From NCBI GenBank assembly GCA_963665155.2, contig OY761986.2, positions 1,674,001-1,738,000 of the forward strand: DNA of 64,000 bases, read 5' to 3'. Below the pieces are notes generated by a model. The model made no database searches. It was given only the letters and a program-made list of their open reading frames with translations, and was not told the DNA's origin. The stretch is from UBA1141 sp963665155. GTDB taxonomy: Bacteria; Chloroflexota; Dehalococcoidia; Lucifugimonadales; UBA3495. Below, piece after piece: positions 54,606 to 62,331 of the stretch. Positions within the stretch are counted from its first letter, which is position 1. Every line of letters starts with the position of its first letter. The translations under genes were made by a program, and so were the position numbers.

Positions 54606-55478
54606 CTATACCCCTTTTTTCTCCCCCAGTCCGAGGTTGATGCTGCGTTTCGCAGCCAGTTCCAATTGGGCCGGTTCCACCTGGTCGTTAAGGCTGCCCG
54701 AACGCAAACCAGCCAGGTCTAGGGATACCCAGAGGTAACCAATATTTTTCAGGTTCTCGACAATTTGATGACGGTGGGCGAAGGCTGCGTCCATTTCCGC
54801 TTCGGCGACCTCCACCCGACATAGTTGACCATGATGCCTGGCCCGAACTTCTCGTAGTCCCAAACTGCGAAGGAAACCCTCGGCTCGCTCGATTTTGGAC
54901 AAGGTCTGGATGGTGACCGGCGTCCCGTATGGGATACGGGACGATAGGCAAGGCTGAGCCGGCTTGTCCCAAACAGGTATCTCCAGAAACCGGGCCAACT
55001 GCCGCACGTCGGACTTGTTCAGTTCAGCCTCCACCAAGGGACTGCGTGCCCGATGTTCCGAGGCCGCTCTGAGTCCCGGACGGAAATCGCCCAAGTCATC
55101 CAGGTTGGCGCCGTTGGCCACCCAGGCGTATCCCTGCGACTCTTTGATCTTGTCCAGGTGTGTATAAAGCTCGTCCTTACAGAAGTAGCACCTCTGGGAG
55201 GTGTTGGTCACGTAACCTTCACGCTCCATTTCCTGTGTGTTGATCACCTTGTGGGGAAAGCCGAACTGCGCCGCCAAGGACTGGGTTTCTGCCAACTCCC
55301 TTTGGGCCAAGGCAGGAGAGTCGGCGGTGACCGCCAAGGCCCCACCGCCCAAGGTCTGGTGGGCAACGACAGCCGCTAGCGCACTGTCCACCCCACCGGA
55401 GAACGCCACAATCACCGACTTCATCTCCCCAAATATCCGCGCCAATTCCTGGAGTTTGCGATCTTCAAATTCGGACAT
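54606..55478 (-). CDS. larE: ATP-dependent sacrificial sulfur transferase LarE
   Basis: 290 residues. PP-loop ATPase motif SGGVDSALAA (27-36) adenylates the pyridinium dicarboxylate. NTSQRCYFCKDELYT and the AQPCLSSRIPYGT loop hold conserved cysteines; in the sacrificial-cysteine type the second Cys donates sulfur and becomes dehydroalanine, while other LarE proteins use Fe-S. Which applies cannot be told. With LarB and LarC completes the cofactor pathway. Confidence 0.93.
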   Translation of the reverse strand: MSEFEDRKLQELARIFGEMKSVIVAFSGGVDSALAAVVAHQTLGGGALAVTADSPALAQRELAETQSLAAQFGFPHKVINTQEMEREGYVTNTSQRCYFCKDELYTHLDKIKESQGYAWVANGANLDDLGDFRPGLRAASEHRARSPLVEAELNKSDVRQLARFLEIPVWDKPAQPCLSSRIPYGTPVTIQTLSKIERAEGFLRSLGLREVRARHHGQLCRVEVAEAEMDAAFAHRHQIVENLKNIGYLWVSLDLAGLRSGSLNDQVEPAQLELAAKRSINLGLGEKKGV

Positions 55479-55629
55479 CGTTCTTCCTTATCAGATGGTT
55501 CGATATTGGGCTTGTTTTCTTGTTCAATTCCGACGGTTTTATATAGGCAACAATTTAGCGCCAATGAGTGTCAATTATGGCATGCCGACCTTTTCATAAG
55601 AGGCTGGCAACCCGGCATTTGTTTGCATT

Positions 55630-56079
55630 TTAATCTTGATCCTCAGCCGGTTGGGCTCGAGCAGCTCTAATCTGGGAGTACATGGCTCCCATTGAAGCCA
55701 TGGTCGCGGTGTACATTGTGAACACAATCACGCCCAACCAGGTCAGCAAAATAAATCGGCCACTTAGATCAATAACAACCGTAATGCCTGCCGCTACAAC
55801 CACCAGAATCAACGATACCAGCAAGCCCAGCAAGCCGCCAAAGATCGCAGCCTTGAGGGCGTACGAGCCGATTTGGGAACTGGTGGGAGGCCCAGGCGGG
55901 AATATCTCGCCAGTCGATGACCGTACAGCGGCCATGCCATAGTATGCGCCAATAAAGGGACCGAAAGGGATGCCCACAAAATCCACAATGGGGATCAGAA
56001 TCAAAAGAATCATAATCCCCAAAGCCAGGAAAACCCCCTTGATCAAGGGGCCCACAAATATCGGTCCTATGGCGGTCAT
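55630..56079 (-). CDS. integral membrane protein, unknown
   Basis: 149 residues with three or four hydrophobic helices (VFLALGIMILLILIPIVDFV, AAIFGGLLGLLVSLILVVVA, FILLTWLGVIVFTMYT) and a short charged tail. No family recognised. Located 150 bp upstream of larE on the same strand; connection to the lar genes is uncertain. Confidence 0.6.
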   Translation of the reverse strand: MTAIGPIFVGPLIKGVFLALGIMILLILIPIVDFVGIPFGPFIGAYYGMAAVRSSTGEIFPPGPPTSSQIGSYALKAAIFGGLLGLLVSLILVVVAAGITVVIDLSGRFILLTWLGVIVFTMYTATMASMGAMYSQIRAARAQPAEDQD

Positions 56080-56402
56080 CGGCTCTCCGTCAATTTTTAT
56101 GCCAAGAGCCCGCGGAGGTTTTTATGCCACACGCCGGATGTCTCACAGCTATTATAAACAAGCCCGCCGAACAGTTGCTATCGGCTATCGGCAAAACCCG
56201 CATTACGTCGCCGCATTCTGCTCGGAGAACCTTCTTTTAGGACATTGGCGGGTACGTTGTGTTCATGTCCTAAATGGAAGGGTATACTGGGTGCGCTCGA
56301 AATGGGAGTCGCGTCCTCGGCCTATAGTGGAAAAACGCACATTCCATCCATTCTCATGTGTGCGTGCCCGGCTTAGTGAACGCAGCATTGATAAGGAGTC
56401 GA
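56080..56402. other. intergenic region between the membrane protein gene and the thioesterase gene
   Basis: No gene is supported. This holds the divergent start sides of the two genes, but no promoter is clear. Confidence 0.4.
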
Positions 56403-56849
56403 TTGAGCGATAAACACCATGACGATAGAGTTATTGAGGAACCAGACCGGGAAGGATCAAATAAGTCAGACCGAGTTCCTCCCTTCGCCGCCCTCCTCGG
56501 CATGCACGCTGGAATCTCCGCCGACGGAGTGGGCACCGTTAGTATGCCCATTCACAACCATCATCTGCAGGACAGCGGCAACGTTCAAGGAGGCCTGATC
56601 GTCACGTTGGTCGACTATGCTTTTTACCTGGCGGTGAGATCCCGATTGTCGCCGGGGCAGACGACGGTAACCGTTGAGCTAAAGGTTAATTTCATAGCTG
56701 GCGCGAATGACGGAGAGTTGACCGCCACGGCTAGAGTGGTCAGCGGGGGACGCAGAATCTTTGTGGTTGAAGGCGACGTAAGCGACAGCAACGGCGTAGT
56801 AATAGCCCGCGGCCTCAGCACCTACATCGTATCCCAACCGCGCGTTTAG
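56403..56849 (+). CDS. PaaI-like hotdog-fold thioesterase
   Basis: About 148 residues from TTG 56403 (AAGGAG 4 bp before); a GTG at 56358 is an alternative. The hotdog core is seen in LQDSGNVQGGLIVTLVDYAF, VTVELKVNFIAGANDGELTA and RRIFVVEGDVSDSNGVVIA. Hydrolyses acyl- or phenylacetyl-CoA-like thioesters in the family; actual substrate unknown. Confidence 0.88.
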   Translation: MSDKHHDDRVIEEPDREGSNKSDRVPPFAALLGMHAGISADGVGTVSMPIHNHHLQDSGNVQGGLIVTLVDYAFYLAVRSRLSPGQTTVTVELKVNFIAGANDGELTATARVVSGGRRIFVVEGDVSDSNGVVIARGLSTYIVSQPRV

Positions 56850-57081
56850 CGACGGATGTTCAGATGCGCCTTCATCAATATAGTTTACCGTGACCACAAA
56901 TTACTTTACCGTGACCGCTTGTTATCCGCATCGCGAGGTGCGGCCATTGATATCGCACTGAATCGAAAATTCTTGCCTGCGAATCCGGCCAAGTTGACTA
57001 TTGGTTTCCCCTAGCAAGGTAGGTATCAATACGCAACTGCAGCATTGCGGTGGGTATTGTTGACTATATCAATCGACTTAG

Positions 57082-57110
57082 TTGGAAATATCCCTTGCCG
57101 GTGCTATAAT
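57082..57110 (+). promoter_or_regulatory. sigma-70-type promoter of the Rrf2-moeB-cysM operon
   Basis: TTGGAA (57082-57087), exactly 17 bp spacer, TATAAT (57105-57110). The -10 is a perfect match. It is about 60 bp before the Rrf2 start codon. Confidence 0.85.
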
Positions 57111-57121
57111 TTTCGCACCGG
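57098..57121 (+). promoter_or_regulatory. inverted-repeat operator across the -10 box
   Basis: CCGGTGC and GCACCGG are perfect 7-bp arms separated by 10 bp that hold TATAAT. An Rrf2-family dimer bound here would block RNA polymerase, which suggests negative autoregulation. Its position and symmetry are seen directly; the identity of the bound regulator is an inference. Confidence 0.7.
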
Positions 57122-57168
57122 ACACGCTGACCGGACACCCGGACTAGACGCGCCGGGAGGTAGGCTTT

Positions 57169-57597
57169 ATGAAGATACCGATGAGAGTGGACTATGGAGT
57201 TCGAGCTCTAGTTGAGTTGGCCATGCACTATGGTGAGGGTTCGGTTCAGACTGCGGACATTGCTGGCAAACAAGGCATCCCCGAGGCTTATCTGGACCAG
57301 TTGATGAGCACCCTGCACAAGTACGGTTTCGTGGTTAGTCGCAGAGGCCCTCAAGGTGGACACCGCCTAGCCATGGCTCCTCAGGACATAAATCTCTACA
57401 TGGTTATGTCGACCTTGGACGGGAATCTATCACCCATAGACTGCCTGATATCGCCGACGGACTGTGTATTTTCAGAGACGTGCGCTCAACAAGAAGTCTG
57501 GAAATCGGTGGAAGAAGCAGTAGAAGAGGTCCTTCGCAATATCAAAATCTCCGACTTGGTCCAACGCAACCAGGATTTGGCTACCCAGGCGATCTAG
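57169..57597 (+). CDS. Rrf2-family transcriptional regulator
   Basis: 142 residues; ATG preceded by GGGAGGT. Winged helix with MRVDYGVRALVELAMHYGEG, IPEAYLDQLMSTLHKYG and VSRRGPQGGHRLA, then three cysteines DCLISPTDCVFSETC that could bind an Fe-S cluster as in IscR, or sense a thiol as in CymR. It is upstream of moeB/thiF and cysM, so a cysteine/sulfur-sensing role is likely. Promoter region has a matching operator. Confidence 0.92.
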   Translation: MKIPMRVDYGVRALVELAMHYGEGSVQTADIAGKQGIPEAYLDQLMSTLHKYGFVVSRRGPQGGHRLAMAPQDINLYMVMSTLDGNLSPIDCLISPTDCVFSETCAQQEVWKSVEEAVEEVLRNIKISDLVQRNQDLATQAI

Positions 57598-58069
57598 TTA
57601 TTTGACCTAAAGTATTTGGCGAAAAACGCCATTGCATTGAATAAAGACGTTGGTAAAGGCCGGTGGATAGGGCCTTTGGATAAACCCCATTCTAATTCGA
57701 TACCCTGTCGACGACACAAGTCTCGCCTTGAGTTGTATTGGTCGTAGCCTGGCTTGAAGTCGTAGCTTGGCTTGACAAGGTTAGTCGACGGCGATAGACT
57801 CAAAAATTGATGATACCAACTGAATATTCTTATGGTATGACTATCGGATGTACCTGTCCTCCCACATAGGGGGGCACAACAGCAGCCAGTCCAAGGCCTG
57901 CGCCCACCCGCTAGGTGGACCCCATAGAGGGGGAAAGCGTAGGCTTTTTTTGGCTCGCAAATTAGCAAACGGTAAATGGATCGCCGAGCAGGAAATTGCG
58001 GGAAACCGGCCCAACCTGGCAGCACAACGGACCGGGGCACCACTGGGACAATTAAGGAGGAAGGGCAAC
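57598..58069. other. leader region between the Rrf2 gene and moeB/thiF
   Basis: About 470 bp without a supported gene. It contains an 18-bp tandem duplication near 57748-57783 (GTCGTAGC-TGGCTTGA pattern twice) and GC-rich palindromes around 57890-57935 (CCCACCCGCTAGGTGGAC). The region could be a structured leader, but no riboswitch or T-box class was recognised. An open frame from 57848 exists but is not conserved-looking and has no Shine-Dalgarno. Confidence 0.4.
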
Positions 58070-58912
58070 ATGGCAGAGCAGCCTTTGACATTGACACCGA
58101 ACCAGGTACAGCGCTACAGCCGCCACATAATAATGGGGGATGTTGGCAGCAAGGGACAAAGAACCCTTTTGCAGTCCAAAGCCTTGATAGTAGGCGCAGG
58201 CGGCTTGGGCTCACCGTCCGCAGTGTACCTCGCCTTGGCCGGAGTGGGCACAATCGGCATCGTCGATTTCGATGTGGTCGATCTTTCCAATCTACAGCGC
58301 CAGATTTTGCATCACACCGCCGATGTCGGCCGGCCCAAACTTGAGTCGGCTTTTGACAACATCAAAGCATATAACCCCGACACAAACGTGGTGCTCCACG
58401 AAGCTAGACTGGAATCCCACAACGCCATGGAAATAATTAGCCAGTACGACCTGGTGGTAAACGGAGCGGACAATTTCGCCACTCGTTACCTGATAAATGA
58501 TGCTTGCTACCTACTGAACAAGCCTTTGGTAGACGGAAGCATCCTGATTTTCGACGGCCAGACCACGGTGTTTATTCCGGGCCAAGGCTGCTACCGCTGC
58601 TTGTTCCCGTCGCCTCCTCCTCCCGGAATGGTGCCCAACTGCGCCGAGGCTGGAGTATTGGGCGCTCTAACCGGCTTGGTCGGTAGCATTCAAGCCACCG
58701 AAGCTCTGAAACACTTCTTGGGAATCGGAGAGTCGCTCACCTCCCGGCTTCTGCTGATTGATGCCTTGAGCATGAGTTTCCGTGAAGTAAAGCTCAAGAG
58801 AAACCCCGCTTGCCCACTGTGCGGCGACAATCCCACCGTCACAGAGTTGATCGATTACGAAGTATTCTGCGGCATCGCTCCGCCTCAAGAGGCTGTGACA
58901 GCGTCCGACTAA
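58070..58912 (+). CDS. moeB: ThiF/MoeB/HesA family adenylyltransferase
   Basis: 280 residues from ATG 58070 (AAGGAGG upstream). Activates the C-terminus of a sulfur-carrier protein with ATP. VQRYSRHIIMGDVGSKGQ, ATP-binding VGAGGLGSPSAVYLALAGVG, VDLSNLQRQILH, and zinc cysteines in GCYRCLFPSPP and CPLCGDNP. It forms an operon with Rrf2 and cysM; together these favour use in CysO/CysM-type cysteine synthesis, but ThiS or MoaD partners are also possible. Confidence 0.92.
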   Translation: MAEQPLTLTPNQVQRYSRHIIMGDVGSKGQRTLLQSKALIVGAGGLGSPSAVYLALAGVGTIGIVDFDVVDLSNLQRQILHHTADVGRPKLESAFDNIKAYNPDTNVVLHEARLESHNAMEIISQYDLVVNGADNFATRYLINDACYLLNKPLVDGSILIFDGQTTVFIPGQGCYRCLFPSPPPPGMVPNCAEAGVLGALTGLVGSIQATEALKHFLGIGESLTSRLLLIDALSMSFREVKLKRNPACPLCGDNPTVTELIDYEVFCGIAPPQEAVTASD

Positions 58913-59027
58913 GGGCCTCGCTAAGGGTCTCATTCGAAAAGCCTTGAGAAATTAATCGAGCCATTCCAAAAAGAGTGGCAAGATGGAGCGGCGCATTAAA
59001 CACCATGGCGATCAACACGGTAGGTAA

Positions 59028-59978
59028 ATGGTAACTAAGCTCACTTACAAAGGGATATTGGCGACCATCGGTAACACTCCCGTTGTGGAGCTCATGAACA
59101 TGAGCCCCAAGGAGAGCGTCCGAATCTTCGCCAAGTTGGAAGGGCACAACCCTACCGGCAGCGTGAAGGACCGGATTGCCCTAAAGATGATAGACCAAGC
59201 GACGCAAGACGGGGAGTTATCCACAAACCGCACGATACTTGAGCCTACCAGCGGCAACACGGGCATCTCCCTAGCCATGGTCGGAAGACTAAAAGGTTAC
59301 AAAGTGGCCGTGGTAATGCCGGAAAACGTCAGCATTGAGCGGAGCCAACTCCTAGAAGCCTATGGAGCCGAGATCATCCCCTCCGATGGCTCTCGAGGTA
59401 CCAACGGCGCCATTGAGGTCGCCCGAGCGTTGGTTGAAAAGCACCCCCATGACTACCTCATGCTATACCAATACGGTAATCCAGGAAACCCGGATGCCCA
59501 CTACGAAACCACTGGCCAGGAGATAGTCGAAGTCTTGCCGGACGTGGATATGTTTGTCGCAGGGTTGGGCACAGGCGGGACACTGATGGGCGTGGGACGC
59601 CGTCTTAAAGAGCACAACTCAAACATTAAAGTAGTCGCTGTTGCGCCCGAGCCTGAAGATTTTATATCTGGATTGAGGGACCTGGAAGAGGGATTCATAC
59701 CCCCAATCCTGGATCTGGACCTCCTGGACTCCCGAATGCTAGTGAGCAGCTTCGACGCTTTTCGCACCGCCAAGGAGTTGCTGCATCAAGAAGGCATATT
59801 CGCTGGCGTGTCGTCGGGCTCAGTGGTGTTTGGAGCGTTAAGACAAGCTGAGCGGATGGAATCCGGTGAAATTGTGTGCCTCTTGGCCGATGGGGGCTGG
59901 AAATACCTGAGCACCAGCCTTTGGACCAAAGACTACGATCAAATGGCCAAAGAGTCTCAAGGCAAGATTTGGTGGTAG
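59028..59978 (+). CDS. cysM: cysteine synthase CysM/CysK (PLP-dependent)
   Basis: 316 residues; ATG 59028. GHNPTGSVKDRIALKMI holds the pyridoxal-binding Lys, EPTSGNTGISLAMVG the phosphate-binding loop, VAGLGTGGTLMGVGRRL the cofactor loop. Resembles the CysM subtype that accepts sulfide from a thiocarboxylated carrier protein; consistent with the moeB upstream, though no carrier gene is adjacent. Uninterrupted. Confidence 0.93.
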   Translation: MVTKLTYKGILATIGNTPVVELMNMSPKESVRIFAKLEGHNPTGSVKDRIALKMIDQATQDGELSTNRTILEPTSGNTGISLAMVGRLKGYKVAVVMPENVSIERSQLLEAYGAEIIPSDGSRGTNGAIEVARALVEKHPHDYLMLYQYGNPGNPDAHYETTGQEIVEVLPDVDMFVAGLGTGGTLMGVGRRLKEHNSNIKVVAVAPEPEDFISGLRDLEEGFIPPILDLDLLDSRMLVSSFDAFRTAKELLHQEGIFAGVSSGSVVFGALRQAERMESGEIVCLLADGGWKYLSTSLWTKDYDQMAKESQGKIWW

Positions 59979-60100
59979 GACCAAGGGAGGCGTAGCTGAT
60001 CGCCTTGCCTAGACGTTTAGGTCCCATAGGATAACCCCCTCATCCGCCTACATAGCTTCTTTTTCAACTCGCCTTCACCTGCCGGGCAGACCGCCGGAAC

Positions 60101-60129
60101 TTGAAACACCTACGCTCCGGTGATATACT
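60101..60129 (+). promoter_or_regulatory. sigma-70-type promoter of the nusA operon
   Basis: TTGAAA (60101-60106), 17 bp spacer, TATACT (60124-60129): a near-consensus promoter about 110 bp upstream of nusA. Confidence 0.85.
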
Positions 60130-60154
60130 TTCCTCACATGGGCAGTCCTTATTT

Positions 60155-60210
60155 CAAAGCGGGGTTTCCCGCTTTCTTGTTGAGTAGGCCCAATGAATAT
60201 TGGGTAACTC
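60155..60210 (+). promoter_or_regulatory. leader hairpins upstream of nusA
   Basis: AAAGCGGG/CCCGCTTT forms a tight hairpin followed by T-rich sequence (attenuator-like), and CCCAAT/ATTGGG a second hairpin. They lie between the promoter and nusA, so transcription attenuation or NusA autoregulation is possible; this is an inference. Confidence 0.5.
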
Positions 60211-60241
60211 ATAGGGGGACGTTGGCTGAGGAGGGTTTGCG

Positions 60242-61918
60242 GTGAAGAGCGATTTTTTAATAGCGCTGACTCAGTTGGCAGCCGAACGACACTTGCCTCG
60301 AGAGCAAGTGCTTCAGGCCATCGAGGTAGCCCTTGCTTCGGCGTTTAAGAAAGATAACCCCGTTATGGGGCAGAACATTTCCGTGAAACTGAACCCTAAC
60401 ACGGGGGAAGTCGGGGTATATGCCCTGAAATCCGTTGTGGAAATCGTCGAAGATCCTGAAAGAGAGATCACCATCGCCGACGCCCAGCAATTTAAGTCGG
60501 GCGCAGTTGTGGGTGACGAGGTAGCCGCCGAGGCACCACTGCCCCACAACGCCAGCAGAATCGCCGCTCAGACCGCCAAACAAGTGGTCCTCCAGAGGCT
60601 GCGAGAGGCTGAGCGAGAGTTACTCTTCCAAGAGTTCTCACAATATCTGAACGACATCGTGTCCGGAGTCATCGAGCAGACCGATTCCGGTCGAGCAATA
60701 ACCTTGGACTTGGGCCGGGCCCAGGCCATCCTGCCATATGAAGAGCAGGTCAGCACCGAAAGATACCGAAAGGGTCAACGTACAAAGATATATGTCCTTA
60801 GCGTGCGCAACGGCCCCAAGGGGCCTGAGATTATCGTTTCACGCAGCCACAAGGACATGTTGCGGCGGCTTTTCGAAATCGAAGTTCCCGAAGTGTACAA
60901 CGGTGTTGTGGAAATTAAGGCCATAGCTAGAGAGGCTGGCTTCCGGAGCAAAGTAGCCGTCCACGCGACCCAACCGGGAATTGACCCCGTAGGTTCGTGC
61001 ATAGGCATACGCGGGAACCGAATACAGAGCATCGTAAACGAACTCCAAGGCGAGAAGATTGACGTGGTTTCTTGGGATAAAGAACCGAAAGTCTTTATCT
61101 CCAAGGCCCTCAGCCCTTCGGAACCGGTGCATGTAGAGTTGTCCACTACCGACATGACCGCAATCGTTGTGGTGCCCGACAGACAGTTGTCTCTGGCCAT
61201 TGGAAAAGAAGGCCAAAACACACGGTTGGCGGCCAGGCTCACGGGATGGCGACTAGACATCAAAGGCCATACCGAATGGGAAGAACTGCAGGATGAGCGC
61301 TTGAAGAGAGCCCAGGAAAAAGCGGCGATTGCAGCGCTCGAGGCATTCGAGGCCAAGGAGAAAGAGGTCCCAGCGGTGGTGGCCGAAGCCGAAGCAGTGG
61401 CGGCCCAAGCTGAAGAATCCATCGTAGAAGAGGCGGCGGTAGAAGCGCTTCAAGAGGCATCCCCCGAAATTGAATCACCGGCGGCGGTGGCGGACACAGC
61501 CGTGGCCACAGAAGCGGTTGAATCTGCGACACCCGAAGGAACGCTGACCGTTGAAGCTGCTGGAGAACAGGACGAGGACAAGATTCTCGAGGAATTGATC
61601 AATGAGGAAGACCTGGCCCAGCAAGCAGCGGCTCAACTCCAATCGGACACTGTTCCCGGCTTCAGCGTCCAGGATTTAGAGTCATTCACGCTTAGTGAAT
61701 CGGAAATATTGGACGATGAAGAAGAGGTAGATGATGCCGACAGAGAGTTGGCAGCGGACGAACTTGAACTCGTTCCCAGCTTATCGGTGGTAATTCCGGA
61801 TGCTGGTAAGATACGATTCGCCGAAGATATAGTAGAAGAATCTAGGGGTGGCGCCCGAGGGGCCCGCAAGGGTCGCCGAAGTTCCGGGGCTGGCGCCCGC
61901 GGCGCCAGGCGGCGATAA
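60242..61918 (+). CDS. nusA: transcription elongation/termination factor NusA
   Basis: 558 residues from GTG 60242 (GGAGGG upstream). N-terminal polymerase-binding domain, S1 domain near 135-200 (VSGVIEQTDSGRAITLDLG) and two KH domains (VDPVGSCIGIRGNRIQS-type, AIGKEGQNTRLAARLTGW). The last ~200 residues are an acidic Ala/Glu-rich low-complexity tail ending in a basic RGGARGARKGRR. Typical nusA-ylxR-infB order follows. No rimP precedes it. Confidence 0.95.
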   Translation: MKSDFLIALTQLAAERHLPREQVLQAIEVALASAFKKDNPVMGQNISVKLNPNTGEVGVYALKSVVEIVEDPEREITIADAQQFKSGAVVGDEVAAEAPLPHNASRIAAQTAKQVVLQRLREAERELLFQEFSQYLNDIVSGVIEQTDSGRAITLDLGRAQAILPYEEQVSTERYRKGQRTKIYVLSVRNGPKGPEIIVSRSHKDMLRRLFEIEVPEVYNGVVEIKAIAREAGFRSKVAVHATQPGIDPVGSCIGIRGNRIQSIVNELQGEKIDVVSWDKEPKVFISKALSPSEPVHVELSTTDMTAIVVVPDRQLSLAIGKEGQNTRLAARLTGWRLDIKGHTEWEELQDERLKRAQEKAAIAALEAFEAKEKEVPAVVAEAEAVAAQAEESIVEEAAVEALQEASPEIESPAAVADTAVATEAVESATPEGTLTVEAAGEQDEDKILEELINEEDLAQQAAAQLQSDTVPGFSVQDLESFTLSESEILDDEEEVDDADRELAADELELVPSLSVVIPDAGKIRFAEDIVEESRGGARGARKGRRSSGAGARGARRR

Positions 61919-61979
61919 GCTCAGTAGTGGGCCAAAAGTTAGACTGAGCTCCGTAGGCTGGCCGCCGAAGGAATTGGCT

Positions 61980-62291
61980 TTGGCCAAAATACGGCACATT
62001 CCGGAGCGCAGTTGCGTCGCATGCGCCCAAAAACTCCCCAAACGGGAGTTGATCCGCATCGTCAAGACTCCCCAAGGCACTGTCCACGTGGACCCCGCCG
62101 GAAGATCAAGCGGTCGCGGGGCATATCTTTGTAGAGCAGGAATCTGCTGGCAGAAAGGTGTTGAGAAGGGAAGCCTGGAACGCAGCCTTAAGCTCAAGAT
62201 CTCTGCCACAGACAAAGCCTTCTTGATGTCTTATTTTAATTCAGAAATTTTCCAGGCACCACAGGCAGCCCTAAAGCAACAATCCCCCTAA
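61980..62291 (+). CDS. ylxR: YlxR-family (DUF448) RNA-binding protein
   Basis: About 103 residues from TTG 61980 (GAAGGAA 6 bp before); longer in-frame extensions into nusA are not credited. RHIPERSCVACAQKLPKREL holds the family's conserved cysteine region, GRSSGRGAYLCRAGICWQKG the second half. Found between nusA and infB in many bacteria. Confidence 0.9.
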   Translation: MAKIRHIPERSCVACAQKLPKRELIRIVKTPQGTVHVDPAGRSSGRGAYLCRAGICWQKGVEKGSLERSLKLKISATDKAFLMSYFNSEIFQAPQAALKQQSP

Positions 62292-62331
62292 ACTCGGATA
62301 GGGCCCCGAACTCGGATCATAAGGGAGCTAG

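Larger units (their letters stand above)
56850..57168. other. intergenic region upstream of the Rrf2 regulator gene
   Basis: Contains a 12-bp direct repeat (TTTACCGTGACC at two sites ~22 bp apart, near 56882-56915) and, at its right end, the promoter and operator described separately. No gene is supported. Confidence 0.6.

Noticed and set aside
57848..58069. N-terminal extension of moeB
   Set aside because: The sequence lacks conservation with MoeB/ThiF and a strong AAGGAGG lies just before ATG 58070.
57598..58069. T-box or SAM riboswitch upstream of moeB-cysM
   Set aside because: Neither the T-box AGGGTGGNACCGCG consensus nor SAM-I core sequences could be found; left as an unassigned leader.
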